Below, piece by piece: positions 18,693 to 26,974 of a stretch of 64,000 nt of DNA. How positions within the stretch are numbered: position 1 is the stretch's first letter; each line of letters opens with the position of its first letter. The translations under genes were made by a program, and so were the position numbers. This stretch comes from Clostridia bacterium (GTDB lineage Bacteria; Bacillota; Clostridia; Oscillospirales; Acutalibacteraceae), in contig JAFXFC010000004.1 in NCBI GenBank assembly GCA_017513525.1, forward strand, positions 1-64,000. Reading direction: 5' to 3'. Under the pieces are notes generated by a model, which worked only from the letters and a program-made list of their open reading frames with translations, searched no databases and was not told where the DNA came from.

Positions 18693-19991
18693 TTGGCTAA
18701 ATACGAGGAACCGAAAGATAAATTTCGCTGTTCCTTCTGCGGAAGAACACAGGAACAGGTATCCATGCTCATACAAGGCCCCGATGCCTTTATTTGCGAT
18801 GAGTGTATTGAAAACTGTGTGAGTATTATTTCCGGAGGAGATAATAACGGAAGAAAGCAGGGAAAGAAGAAAACCTCATCTCCCAGAATTCTTCCGAAAC
18901 CCGAAGAGCTCAAGGCGAAGCTTGATGAATATGTTATAGGACAGGATCAGGCAAAAATAGCTCTTTCGGTTGCAGTTTATAACCATTATAAAAGAATATA
19001 CAGAAAAGCTAAAACAGATGTTGAGATAAATAAATCCAATGTTTTGCTTTTAGGCCCCACAGGTGTAGGAAAAACCTTCCTTGCACAGACACTCGCAAAG
19101 ACCCTTGATGTCCCCTTTGCCATAGCAGATGCCACAACACTTACAGAGGCAGGTTATGTTGGCGAGGATGTTGAGAATATTCTTTTAAGACTTATTCAAG
19201 CTGCCGATTTTGACATAGAAAAAGCTGAAAGAGGTATTATCTATGTTGATGAAATCGACAAAATAGCAAGAAAAAGTGAAAACACCTCTATAACAAGAGA
19301 TGTAAGCGGTGAAGGCGTTCAGCAGGCACTTCTTAAAATTCTTGAAGGAACGGTTGCAAATGTTCCTCCTCAGGGCGGAAGAAAGCATCCTCAGCAGGAA
19401 TTCTTGCAGATAGACACAACAAATATACTCTTTATTTGCGGCGGTGCTTTTGACGGTATTGAAAAGATAGTTGAAAAAAGAATGGGCAATTCCGTTCTCG
19501 GCTTCGGCTCCGAGATACTTATAAAGTCTGAAATTGACGAAAATGCAATTATGTCAAAGGTAATTCCTCAGGATCTCGTTAAGTTCGGTCTTATTCCTGA
19601 GCTTGTAGGCAGACTTCCCGTTCTTACGGCTCTGAGAAATCTTGACGAGGAAGCACTTGTAAAAATTCTTAAAGAGCCTAAGAATTCTCTTTTCAAGCAG
19701 TATCAGGGACTTTTCGGCATTGACAACATCGAGCTTGAATTCACCCCCGAAGCTTTCGCAGAGATAGCAAAATCTGCACTTGAAAAAAAGACAGGCGCCA
19801 GAGGACTTCGTGCAATTATGGAAAAGGTTCTTTTACCCATAATGTATACCGCTCCCTCAGACCCGTCTATTGAAAAGATAACCGTAACAGCTGAATGTGT
19901 AAAAGACGGTGAGATGCCGATTATAGAAAGAAACCCCGCAAGACTTGCCCCCAAAGACGGCACAGGTACATTTAAACCTACAATTGCATAA
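18693..19991 (+). CDS. clpX: ClpX, AAA+ unfoldase subunit of ClpXP (432 aa)
   Basis: Starts at TTG 18693, set by GGGAGG (18679-18684) at 8 bp. The N-terminal zinc-binding domain has C13-x2-C16 and C35-x2-C38; Walker A is GPTGVGKT (121-128), Walker [10 protein letters not shown], and the pore loop [11 protein letters not shown]. It recognises, unfolds and feeds proteins to ClpP. The short C-terminus ([19 protein letters not shown]) is normal. Last gene before a terminator. Confidence 0.97.
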   Translation: MAKYEEPKDKFRCSFCGRTQEQVSMLIQGPDAFICDECIENCVSIISGGDNNGRKQGKKKTSSPRILPKPEELKAKLDEYVIGQDQAKIALSVAVYNHYKRIYRKAKTDVEINKSNVLLLGPTGVGKTFLAQTLAKTLDVPFAIADATTLTEAGYVGEDVENILLRLIQAADFDIEKAERGIIYVDEIDKIARKSENTSITRDVSGEGVQQALLKILEGTVANVPPQGGRKHPQQEFLQIDTTNILFICGGAFDGIEKIVEKRMGNSVLGFGSEILIKSEIDENAIMSKVIPQDLVKFGLIPELVGRLPVLTALRNLDEEALVKILKEPKNSLFKQYQGLFGIDNIELEFTPEAFAEIAKSALEKKTGARGLRAIMEKVLLPIMYTAPSDPSIEKITVTAECVKDGEMPIIERNPARLAPKDGTGTFKPTIA

Positions 19992-20001
19992 ACAGCAAAA
20001 A

Positions 20002-20037
20002 AACTCTCTCGAAAAAAATCGGGAGAGTTTATTTTTT
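20002..20037 (+). terminator. terminator of clpX
   Basis: AACTCTCTCGA (20002-20012) pairs with TCGGGAGAGTT (20019-20029), followed by TATTTTTT. Confidence 0.85.
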
Positions 20038-20620
20038 ATTCGCAAAGCATGTAATAATTATTTATTTTTTCTAATTTATAATATTCGTGCTTCACTGTTC
20101 TGAAGCCGAGTTTTTCATAGAAGCCTACATTATCGGGATTCTGAGTTTCAAGACCTATCTTATATCCGTTTGAAAGCATATCCTCAATACCCATTTTCAA
20201 CAATTTCGTTGCAATTCCCTTGCCCTGATGCTCTGGAGAAACAAAAACGGGGGATACGATATAAGTTTTTTCATCAAAAATATCCTTATTATCAAGGTGG
20301 GAATACGCCAACAAAGTTTTAATGGTAAGCGGAAAATAAAGCACGAGAAAAACCCAATTTGGACACATTAAAAACTGCCACATGGTGTAGTCATAATGTG
20401 CTTCACGGAGAATACAAAGTCCTCTTTCCTCTTCGTCAAAATAAAAGATATCCTTTTTTCTTGAAGAATTGAGTCTTAACAGCAGAAAATGATATATAAA
20501 TCTTTTTCTTATTTTCTCATTTTTACACGCATAGCAGTAAACAGGGTCATTAATATAAGCCTCTGCCGCCATTTTCGCATAATATTTAAGAGTTTTTCTG
20601 CTGACTTCATTCTTTGCCAT
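20036..20620 (-). CDS. GNAT-family N-acetyltransferase (194 aa)
   Basis: Acetyl-CoA-dependent transferase of the GNAT fold. The acetyl-CoA loop is PVFVSPEHQGKGIATKLLKMG (about residues 132-152), followed by LETQNPDNVGFYEKLGF, the usual strand 6 and helix. The N-terminus (KYYAKMAAEAYINDPVY) resembles acetyltransferases acting on small molecules. Substrate unknown. The stop overlaps the clpX terminator by two bases. Confidence 0.85.
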   Translation of the reverse strand: MAKNEVSRKTLKYYAKMAAEAYINDPVYCYACKNEKIRKRFIYHFLLLRLNSSRKKDIFYFDEEERGLCILREAHYDYTMWQFLMCPNWVFLVLYFPLTIKTLLAYSHLDNKDIFDEKTYIVSPVFVSPEHQGKGIATKLLKMGIEDMLSNGYKIGLETQNPDNVGFYEKLGFRTVKHEYYKLEKINNYYMLCE

Positions 20621-20675
20621 AATGTCCCTCCGAAAGTTTATATATATATTTTATCATAATATACATAATAAATCA

Positions 20676-20701
20676 ACCGCCCTTTCAGACGAAAGAGCGG
20701 T
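20676..20701 (-). terminator. probable terminator of the sigma factor/serpin operon
   Basis: ACCGCCCTTTC (20676-20686) pairs with GAAAGAGCGGT (20691-20701). The tail on the minus strand (TTGATTTATT) is only moderately T-rich. Confidence 0.55.
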
Positions 20702-20709
20702 CTTTACTT

Positions 20710-22290
20710 TTACGGGTTATTTACAACACCTGCAAAAAGGGTGACATCATAATCAAGTGTTACAGCGAAGGCAAAAGGACGGTTTACGATAAAATCGACA
20801 GTTTCATCAGGCGGTGCAGGAGCACCTGCTTCCATCATTACGGTATATGCCGCAGCAGAGACCCCCTCCTCGTCTATTTTAACTCTTACTCCGTGTTCTA
20901 CCTTGTCAAGGAATATACCTGCAGCTTCTGTTGCAAGCGGAGAGAAATCTGCCTTTGCGGCATCCAAACAATCGGTAATACCGAGATTTTTAAGTCCTTC
21001 CGTAAGGTCCTTTGTTTCCGTAACATCAAACTTGGGAACAGACATATTTACTTGCAGAAATTTAGAATTTTTATAATTATACAGTTCTGTACTATTTAAA
21101 GAAATAAGCTTTTGTACTTCAGAATCTGAGAATATTTCATCAGCATCAACCCCTTCATCGGGAAGAATGAACCACATATGACCGCCGATATCCAACGGAA
21201 GAGCAATTGCGGCAAATTTATCTCCCCAATAATACTGCATCGTTGTATGCCCATTCATAAATTCAATATTCAATTCTCCACTCGGAGAATTAAATATTCC
21301 GTCTTTTGTAAGTTTGGGCGAAAATTCATTATTCCATTTTGAATTATATAAAAGCGTAGATGCAATTGTCAGTACCGTTTGGGGACTCATTTTTATTTCG
21401 GGAGATAAAAGACCGCCAGTCTGTTCATTTATCCAGTTATTAAGCATCTCATTATAGCTGTCACTTCCCATAGTGCCCGAATATACGGAAGCAAAATATT
21501 TTTCTGCTAAAGTGGTTATTGTGCTCTTTTTATACTTTACAAAATCGTCAAGCCATAAAGAATTTGCAAGTATGCTTTTCATCACACCGTCATCACGGTA
21601 ATTTCTCTGCCATATTTTATTTGCCTGTGTGCGAAGAGAGCCTATTGAATCAGCACCCATAAGTGAAAGTATCTGAGCTCTGGACTTTCCGTCAACGGTT
21701 TCTGCTAGCAAACAAAGTGCCATATAGATATTAAGAGGGGATAAAGTTTTATTCTCGTCCTCATCACCTGTAAGAAATTCCTCCATAAGCGAAACGGAAA
21801 AAGTCTTGATATTATCCGTTTCAACATCAATACTCCTCAGTTTCCTCAAATCATCATTCCATTCATTAAAAGTTCCCATCATTCTATCAGAGTATTCAGG
21901 ATTTTCACCCATTAAAGGATATTTCGCAAGGACAGGATATTCTGCTTTTACAAGATTCATGGGCTTTGCTTCTACCCTGACGGGATTTGTATACTCATTT
22001 GTAACGGGAGCCTCTTCCGTGGTGTTTTCCGCTATAACAGAGGTAGTGGTTTCTTCACGGGATGTTGTATCTGCAAAATCAGTCACAACCTCGTGGTTAC
22101 CTGAAAATATCGAAAGCTCCATATTGTCGGCTATAAAGCCCAGTGCTATCACAATTATAAATGCTGCTGCAAGAGAGGCTATTATGGGCAGAACAGGTCT
22201 TTTTTTCTTCTTAAAAGTAAATGCGTCTGCTTCGGTTATAAGTTCATCGTTTATCTTTGTAATTGAGTCGAACAAATTCTCACTGTTCAT
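20710..22290 (-). CDS. membrane-anchored serpin with anti-sigma-like N-terminus (526 aa)
   Basis: Three parts can be read. Residues 1-30 are cytosolic (MNSENLFDSITKINDELITE...), matching the short N-terminal pattern of membrane proteins encoded after ECF sigma factors in Clostridia. One transmembrane segment follows (~32-53) and then a Thr/Glu-rich linker (~60-105). The serpin fold fills ~130-526: the hinge of the reactive loop is EEGVSAAAYT (474-483) and the C-terminal signature is DFIVNRPFAFAV (498-509). The Gly/Ala-rich hinge is that of inhibitory serpins, which trap serine or cysteine proteases irreversibly. Counting from the hinge puts P1 near A490 in EAGAPAPP; a following proline is odd for a bait site. 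The start overlaps the sigma gene stop by 4 bp, so the two are translationally coupled. A protease-sensing or protective role at the cell surface is inference. Confidence 0.88.
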   Translation of the reverse strand: MNSENLFDSITKINDELITEADAFTFKKKKRPVLPIIASLAAAFIIVIALGFIADNMELSIFSGNHEVVTDFADTTSREETTTSVIAENTTEEAPVTNEYTNPVRVEAKPMNLVKAEYPVLAKYPLMGENPEYSDRMMGTFNEWNDDLRKLRSIDVETDNIKTFSVSLMEEFLTGDEDENKTLSPLNIYMALCLLAETVDGKSRAQILSLMGADSIGSLRTQANKIWQRNYRDDGVMKSILANSLWLDDFVKYKKSTITTLAEKYFASVYSGTMGSDSYNEMLNNWINEQTGGLLSPEIKMSPQTVLTIASTLLYNSKWNNEFSPKLTKDGIFNSPSGELNIEFMNGHTTMQYYWGDKFAAIALPLDIGGHMWFILPDEGVDADEIFSDSEVQKLISLNSTELYNYKNSKFLQVNMSVPKFDVTETKDLTEGLKNLGITDCLDAAKADFSPLATEAAGIFLDKVEHGVRVKIDEEGVSAAAYTVMMEAGAPAPPDETVDFIVNRPFAFAVTLDYDVTLFAGVVNNP

Positions 22291-22844
22291 ACTGTTACTC
22301 CTTTCCGTTCAAGTTCTTTTTTCAGCTGTTTTCTCAAAGAAAACAGCAAAGAGGAAAGCTTTGAGGGGGCAACACCCATTTTTTCTGCAAGGTCTTTTAC
22401 ACTCTCACCGTACCAGTAGCGTTTTATAAAAACCGCTCTGTTGTCAGGGGATAATGTTTTAAGCCATACGGATATTATTTCCGAGAGCAGTTTGCCGTCA
22501 TACTCATTTTCAACACTTGTATTGTCGGGCAGACACTCCTCAAGCTCGGACAGTAAAACATAAATTCCGCAATCTCTCTTTTCCGCCTTATTATATCTGT
22601 AACGGCTCAGAGCGGAATTTCTTGTAATCCGTCCGATGTACGCCTTAAAGCTCAAAGGCCTTTCGGGCGGTATGGAATTCCAGAGCTTCAGATATGTATC
22701 ATTTACACATTCCTCGGCATCTTCATTTTTTTCCATGATATTAAAAGCAATAAAATGTATGAACTCCCCGTATTTATTCTGAGTTTCATTTATTGCTTTT
22801 TCATCACGGGCAAAAAACAAATTTATTATTTTTACATCATCCAT
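22287..22844 (-). CDS. ECF-type RNA polymerase sigma factor (185 aa)
   Basis: Sigma-70 family, region 2 at ~12-85 (GEFIHFIAFNIMEKNEDAEECVNDTYLKLWN) and region 4 at ~130-180 (LSPDNRAVFIKRYWYGESVKDLAEKMGVAPSKLSSLLFSLR), with no regions 1 or 3. I use ATG 22844 because GGAGGG lies just upstream; an in-frame GTG at 22859 overlaps that site. It directs polymerase to an extracytoplasmic-stress regulon, probably including this operon. It overlaps the serpin/anti-sigma gene by 4 bp, the usual arrangement of ECF factors and their membrane regulators. Confidence 0.93.
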   Translation of the reverse strand: MDDVKIINLFFARDEKAINETQNKYGEFIHFIAFNIMEKNEDAEECVNDTYLKLWNSIPPERPLSFKAYIGRITRNSALSRYRYNKAEKRDCGIYVLLSELEECLPDNTSVENEYDGKLLSEIISVWLKTLSPDNRAVFIKRYWYGESVKDLAEKMGVAPSKLSSLLFSLRKQLKKELERKGVTV

Positions 22845-22903
22845 ACTATCCCTCCTCACTCATACAGACGCATTTTAAGGTAAAATATTTATTAAAAAAG
22901 AAA

Positions 22904-22932
22904 AAACGTTCAAAACGAACGTTTTTTCTTTA
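22904..22932 (-). terminator. terminator of small peptide gene 1
   Basis: On the minus strand ACGTTCGTTTTGAACGT forms a hairpin followed by TTTTTTCTTTTTT. It separates the peptide gene from the sigma operon. Confidence 0.85.
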
Positions 22933-22960
22933 ATACAGATCTGTGTTAATATAAAGATTA

Positions 22961-23164
22961 TTATGCTTCTACTTCGCCTTCGCCTTCGCCTGCAGCAGCA
23001 TTATCATCGCCGTTAAAAAGGTTCATAAATTTTGTAGCATATTCGATGATCATATCCAATAACATTCGAAGCATCTCTACAAACCCACCGACTGAAGCAA
23101 GAGTACCATCCATAGATCCTGCGCTACCTATACCGCCGAAACCGCCTAAACCGCCGATATTCAT
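22961..23164 (-). CDS. small Gly-rich peptide gene 1 (67 aa), unknown function
   Basis: ATG 23164 follows GAGGTGA at 6 bp, with a sigma-A promoter further up and a terminator after the stop: a complete single-gene unit. The peptide has a Gly-rich start (NIGGLGGFGGIGSAGS), one amphipathic or hydrophobic helix (GFVEMLRMLLDMIIEYATKF, ~27-46) and an acidic tail (GEGEGEVEA). There is no clear signal peptide. The helix shows a loose resemblance to the second peptide at 23.4 kb (F-V-x(2,3)-L-x-x-(M)LL). It could be a membrane-active, signalling or structural peptide. I do not recognise a family. Confidence 0.7.
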   Translation of the reverse strand: MNIGGLGGFGGIGSAGSMDGTLASVGGFVEMLRMLLDMIIEYATKFMNLFNGDDNAAAGEGEGEVEA

Positions 23165-23185
23165 TCATTTTCACCTCGCATACTA

Positions 23186-23235
23186 AATTTCGTTATATAA
23201 ACGCATATTTATATTATCATAAAAACCAACCTTTT
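23186..23235 (-). promoter_or_regulatory. promoter of small peptide gene 1
   Basis: On the minus strand TTGAAA, 17 bp, TAATAT upstream of the GAGGTGA site; the exact bounds are approximate. Confidence 0.6.
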
Positions 23236-23319
23236 TCAATACTTTGGCATCTTTTTTTTTCGTAATATTTCACAATGATAAAAACGCGCATTTGACGATT
23301 ATTCACAACAAAAAAAGAA

Positions 23320-23340
23320 AACCGACGAAAACCGTCGGTT
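23320..23340 (-). terminator. terminator of small peptide gene 2
   Basis: AACCGACG (23320-23327) pairs with CGTCGGTT (23333-23340); on the minus strand it is followed by TTCTTTTTTT. Confidence 0.85.
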
Positions 23341-23398
23341 CTTAGCATATGCTTTTCTTTTAATCAATGTAATAAAAATGAATTCGGATTATATTGCT

Positions 23399-23578
23399 TT
23401 AGAAAAGTTCAGCAATATAATTGAAAATATCTTCAAAAACAGCAATAACGCTTAAAAGCATATTTTTAAGCTCATTAACAAAATTAATAACCTTTTCAGA
23501 CTCTTTCTGATTTAAGTCTTCAAGCCAACCGCCTTCATAAATTTCATCCATTGTGCCGTCGGGGATATTATCGTACAT
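23399..23578 (-). CDS. small acidic/amphipathic peptide gene 2 (59 aa), unknown function
   Basis: Start ATG 23578 follows AAAGGAG at about 9 bp. The peptide begins MYDNIPDGTMDEIYEGGWLE (acidic, Gly-Gly near residue 16-17) and continues into an amphipathic helix from VINFVNELKNMLLSVIAVFE to the C-terminus AELF. The GG followed by a hydrophobic helix is reminiscent of double-glycine leader peptides, but no transporter or modification gene is next to it, so this is weak. It has its own terminator. It sits tail-to-head behind peptide gene 1 in the same direction, 235 bp away, suggesting a pair. Family unknown. Confidence 0.65.
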   Translation of the reverse strand: MYDNIPDGTMDEIYEGGWLEDLNQKESEKVINFVNELKNMLLSVIAVFEDIFNYIAELF

Positions 23579-23765
23579 TGTTCATTACTCCTTTCCTACT
23601 ATTACACAAAGTATAATATCTTGTATACTAATAATAACATCAAGAATGTTCCAATGCAAGTAATTTTTAAATGTATTTGAAAGATTAACACAAATGTCAC
23701 AATTTTATCACATTTTTGGAGAATGCCCAATATACAATGCTTTTACAAACTTTACGGAGAATTTT

Positions 23766-24386
23766 ATGGAAATATTATATGAAAACAAGGAAATAGTTGT
23801 GTGCATTAAGCCATCGGGACTGCCCTCACAGGAAGAAAAGGGCGATAATATGATAACAAGGCTTAAAGAACAGACCAAAGCTTCGAAAATTTATCCCGTA
23901 CACCGCCTTGATACCGTAACATCAGGTGTTATGGTTTACTGTAAAACTAAAAAAGCGGCAGCATTTCTTACAAAAGAAATCACAGAAAACCGTTTTCACA
24001 AGGAATATCTCGCGTTGGTTCACGGCACACCGACTCCTTCTGAAGGAATTATGGAGGACCTTCTTTTTAAGGACTCAAAGAAGAACAAATCCTTTGTTGT
24101 AAAAAGGGAGAGAAAGGGAGTAAAAAAAGCGTCCCTCGAATATAAAGTTCTTGAAACAAAAGGAGAGCTTTCTTTAGTTAAAATAAAACTTCACACGGGA
24201 AGAACTCATCAGATAAGAGTGCAGTTTTCCTCAAGGAGGCATCCCGTCTACGGCGACGGAAAATACGGTGCCTCGGATAATATTCCTTTTATAGCACTTT
24301 TTTCAAGCTCTCTCACTTTCAAAGAACCCGAAAGCGGCAAGGATATGACCTTCAGCGCACCGCTTCCCGACTGGAATTTCTTTTAA
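23766..24386 (+). CDS. RluA-family 23S/tRNA pseudouridine synthase (206 aa)
   Basis: Isomerises uridine to pseudouridine in RNA. Catalytic D49 is in the motif YPVHRLDTVTSGVMV; other family segments are KEYLALVHG and KLHTGRTHQIRVQFSSRRHPVYGDGKYG. ATG 23766 follows CGGAG at 6 bp, so the upstream in-frame ATG at 23694 is not used. It is the short form, without an S4 domain, so target position cannot be assigned. It converges with the U32 gene, the stops overlapping by 4 bp. Confidence 0.92.
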   Translation: MEILYENKEIVVCIKPSGLPSQEEKGDNMITRLKEQTKASKIYPVHRLDTVTSGVMVYCKTKKAAAFLTKEITENRFHKEYLALVHGTPTPSEGIMEDLLFKDSKKNKSFVVKRERKGVKKASLEYKVLETKGELSLVKIKLHTGRTHQIRVQFSSRRHPVYGDGKYGASDNIPFIALFSSSLTFKEPESGKDMTFSAPLPDWNFF

Positions 24387-26422
24387 TATATTTCTCTTTC
24401 ATAAAGTCCTGCAGTCTTTCTGCCTGCAAGGGCTTTTTTGCTTTTAAGAGTATTTATTATACGAAGCACATCTTCGGGAGTTTCCGTTGTAAATTCGAGA
24501 GTCAGAAAATCAACATCGGGAATATTTTTATCGCCTGCATATAAAGGCACGGTATTATACAACACGGAAAACTGACGGTTTTCGCATAAAACAGTAAAGC
24601 TTTCACCCATTCTGTCTGTAAGTATTCCTCTGCCCTTACATTCACCGCAGCCTTTTTCACTCTGAAGAGGACAACATCTGAAATGCATGAGCGGTAAAAA
24701 GCCGTAGGCTATTATACCTTTTTTACAGTGAGTTTTTATATTCTTAAGCTCTTTAAATGAAATTTCGGGAGAAAGAGTTATATCAGTAACTCCCAGTTCA
24801 TAATAGCTTTCGGCGGCATCGGAATTTATGATATTAAGAAGTGACCCGCCGAGAATTTTCATTCCTGCTTTTTTTGCGAGTGCCACAGCACCGATATTAT
24901 CACAATAGGCGTATTTCACACCGAAGGAAGAAAGCTTATTAATATCTTCAAGTATTTTTTCCTCATTTAAGGGATAAATAAGAGACGGAAGCTTTGCACA
25001 AATACAATTTTTATGTTTTTCTATAATTTCTATGCTTCCGAGCAGCTCCTTTACGGGAAGAATTATTTTATCTGCATTAATATTATCGGGAACACAAGAG
25101 GCATACTTAAAGCTGAGCCTTAAAGCAGGTGTATCGGAGCCTGAATTGAAAACAGGAGTTTTCTTAAAAGGTACATATGAATAAGGCTCTTTTTCGCTTC
25201 TCTTACGCGTAAGTTCTTCAATAGCTTCCCGTCTCATTGCATTTATATCAGAAGCTCGAAGCATTAGTCCGTCATCAAGTGTACATTTTATTTCTTCTGC
25301 ATAATAAAAAGTGGAGCCGAGCTTTCCGAGAGATTTTTTTACACTCTCCGAACTTAAGGGCGCTTTTATTGCCTTTTCGGGAATTTCACCCGAAACCTCG
25401 ACAGTATAAATGCCGTCGGAAATTTTAAGTCTTGCTCTTTCATTTTCGCGGAGAATAAATTCCATTGAAATTTCTATAAGCGGATTTTCGTTTCTCACGG
25501 TATTTGCAATAGGTGTAAGAACATCCGAGGCGGATAAAACATCCTCCTTGGTTCTGTAGCCGAACATGGAAAGATCTCTTTTTCCTATGGCATAGCCCTT
25601 AGTAAAACCGCTTCTCGAAAAAACACTCTGAAGAAGTGATATATCAGGCGTGTCCCCTTTTACTGCATTTTTATATGCCGTGACCGCCGCCGCAACATAT
25701 TCGGGACGCTTCATTCTGCCCTCTATCTTAAAAGAAGTGACACCTGCAGCTATGAGTTCATCTGTCATATCCGCAAGGCACATATCCTTAAGCGAAAGCA
25801 CATATTCTCTTTTTCCGTACTTAAAATTAAGTCTGCACGGCTGTGCGCAAAGACCTCTGTTTCCGCTTCTCGCACCGATAAAGGAACTCATATAACACAT
25901 TCCCGATGCACTCATACAGTGAGCACCGTGAACAAAGACCTCAATTTCAACATTGACGGCTTCGGTTATTTCTTTTATTTCTTTAATGCTGAGCTCTCTT
26001 GCGAGAACTATTCTCGAAAAACCGAGCTCTTCAAGCAGCTTTGCACCTGCGATATTATGCACCGCTAACTGAGTTGAGGCATGAAGAGGTATATCGGGAC
26101 AACACTTTTTCACTCTTGAAAGTGCACCCATATCCTGAAGTATAACCGCATCTGCACCGCTTTTTGCAATAAGAGCCAGAGTTTTCTGAAATTCCTCGGC
26201 TTCACTGTCTTTTATAAGGGTATTAAGCGTTATATATGCCTTTACTCCCCTTTCATGGCAATAACGCACTGCACCGATGAAAGCTTCATCAGTGAAATTT
26301 TCTGCGTTTCGCCTTGCATTAAAAGAAGAAGCACCGAAGTAAACGGCATCTGCGCCGCTTCTCACGGCAGAGAGAAGCTGTTCATTCCCTCCGACAGGGG
26401 CAAGAATTTCGATTTTTTTCAT
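24383..26422 (-). CDS. peptidase U32 family protein with DUF3656-type C-terminus (679 aa)
   Basis: Starts at ATG 26422 after CGGAG. The U32 signature appears as EVFVHGAHCMSASGMCYMSS followed by GNRGLCAQPCRLNF (about residues 180-225), with a TIM-barrel start ILAPVGGNEQLLSAVRSGADAVYFG. Cysteines near ~630 (CCPLQSEKGCGECKGRG) look like an extra metal or cluster site. Some U32 proteins hydroxylate 23S rRNA or tRNA (RlhA, TrhP) rather than cleave proteins, so 'peptidase' is a family label only. Single gene with no clear partner. Confidence 0.9.
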   Translation of the reverse strand: MKKIEILAPVGGNEQLLSAVRSGADAVYFGASSFNARRNAENFTDEAFIGAVRYCHERGVKAYITLNTLIKDSEAEEFQKTLALIAKSGADAVILQDMGALSRVKKCCPDIPLHASTQLAVHNIAGAKLLEELGFSRIVLARELSIKEIKEITEAVNVEIEVFVHGAHCMSASGMCYMSSFIGARSGNRGLCAQPCRLNFKYGKREYVLSLKDMCLADMTDELIAAGVTSFKIEGRMKRPEYVAAAVTAYKNAVKGDTPDISLLQSVFSRSGFTKGYAIGKRDLSMFGYRTKEDVLSASDVLTPIANTVRNENPLIEISMEFILRENERARLKISDGIYTVEVSGEIPEKAIKAPLSSESVKKSLGKLGSTFYYAEEIKCTLDDGLMLRASDINAMRREAIEELTRKRSEKEPYSYVPFKKTPVFNSGSDTPALRLSFKYASCVPDNINADKIILPVKELLGSIEIIEKHKNCICAKLPSLIYPLNEEKILEDINKLSSFGVKYAYCDNIGAVALAKKAGMKILGGSLLNIINSDAAESYYELGVTDITLSPEISFKELKNIKTHCKKGIIAYGFLPLMHFRCCPLQSEKGCGECKGRGILTDRMGESFTVLCENRQFSVLYNTVPLYAGDKNIPDVDFLTLEFTTETPEDVLRIINTLKSKKALAGRKTAGLYEREIY

Positions 26423-26494
26423 AATAAACTCCGACAGTAAAATTATTATATATTCTAACATAAAATAATGCTTATTTCAACGAAATATTAGCTA

Positions 26495-26522
26495 TTGACT
26501 TGCGGTAAAATTCGTGTATAAT
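26495..26522 (+). promoter_or_regulatory. promoter of the zinc uptake operon
   Basis: TTGACT (26495-26500), 16 bp, TATAAT (26517-26522). The Fur-family operator begins three bases downstream. Confidence 0.8.
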
Positions 26523-26524
26523 AA

Positions 26525-26543
26525 TTTGAGAGTAATTCTCAAA
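26525..26543 (+). promoter_or_regulatory. Fur-family (probably Zur) operator
   Basis: Perfect inverted repeat TTTGAGA-GTAAT-TCTCAAA; its inner 15 bp read as a 7-1-7 box (TGAGAGT-A-ATTCTCA) of Fur-family type. It covers the expected transcription start, so bound regulator would block the operon, including the regulator's own gene. Confidence 0.75.
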
Positions 26544-26557
26544 TTGGAGATGATACC

Positions 26558-26974
26558 TTGGCTACATATAAAACACAACAGAAGGAAATGCTCCTTGATT
26601 TTCTGAAAAAGCATCCCGATACTCCTTTTTCAGTTGAGGAATTATCAGATGAACTGGCAAGCTCTTCCCCATCGGCACCGGGTAAAAGCACCGTTTACCG
26701 TCTTATCGGTCAGCTTGTTGATAACGGTACCGTAAAGAGATTTGTTAAGGGAAATTCAAGGCAGTTTTTATATCAGATAGCAGGCGGCGAGGAATGTCGC
26801 CACCACCTGCATCTTAAATGCACAGAATGCGGAAAGCTTCTTCACATGGGACATGAGCTCAGTGAAAAGGTTTTATCAAATATTTTAGGTGAAAGTGATT
26901 TTACCGTAAAGGTTGACAGCACAACACTTTTCGGCTGCTGTAAGGACTGTAAATTAAAAGGAGAAACATTATGA
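26558..26974 (+). CDS. Fur-family metal regulator, probably zinc-responsive (138 aa)
   Basis: TTG start at 26558 after GGAG. Winged-helix domain ~1-75 with recognition helix PGKSTVYRLIGQLVDNG, then a dimerisation domain with the histidine-rich stretch RHHLHLKC and structural zinc cysteines C88-x2-C91 and C128-x2-C131. It is the first gene of the operon with ZnuA, C and B, and the operator in front of it implies autoregulation. Zinc is inferred from the His-rich partner ZnuA; manganese or iron cannot be excluded. Confidence 0.88.
   Translation: MATYKTQQKEMLLDFLKKHPDTPFSVEELSDELASSSPSAPGKSTVYRLIGQLVDNGTVKRFVKGNSRQFLYQIAGGEECRHHLHLKCTECGKLLHMGHELSEKVLSNILGESDFTVKVDSTTLFGCCKDCKLKGETL

Noticed and set aside
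21806..22429. 207-residue plus-strand frame
   Set aside because: Antisense to the serpin and sigma factor genes, whose domains and overlap are clear; no start signal.
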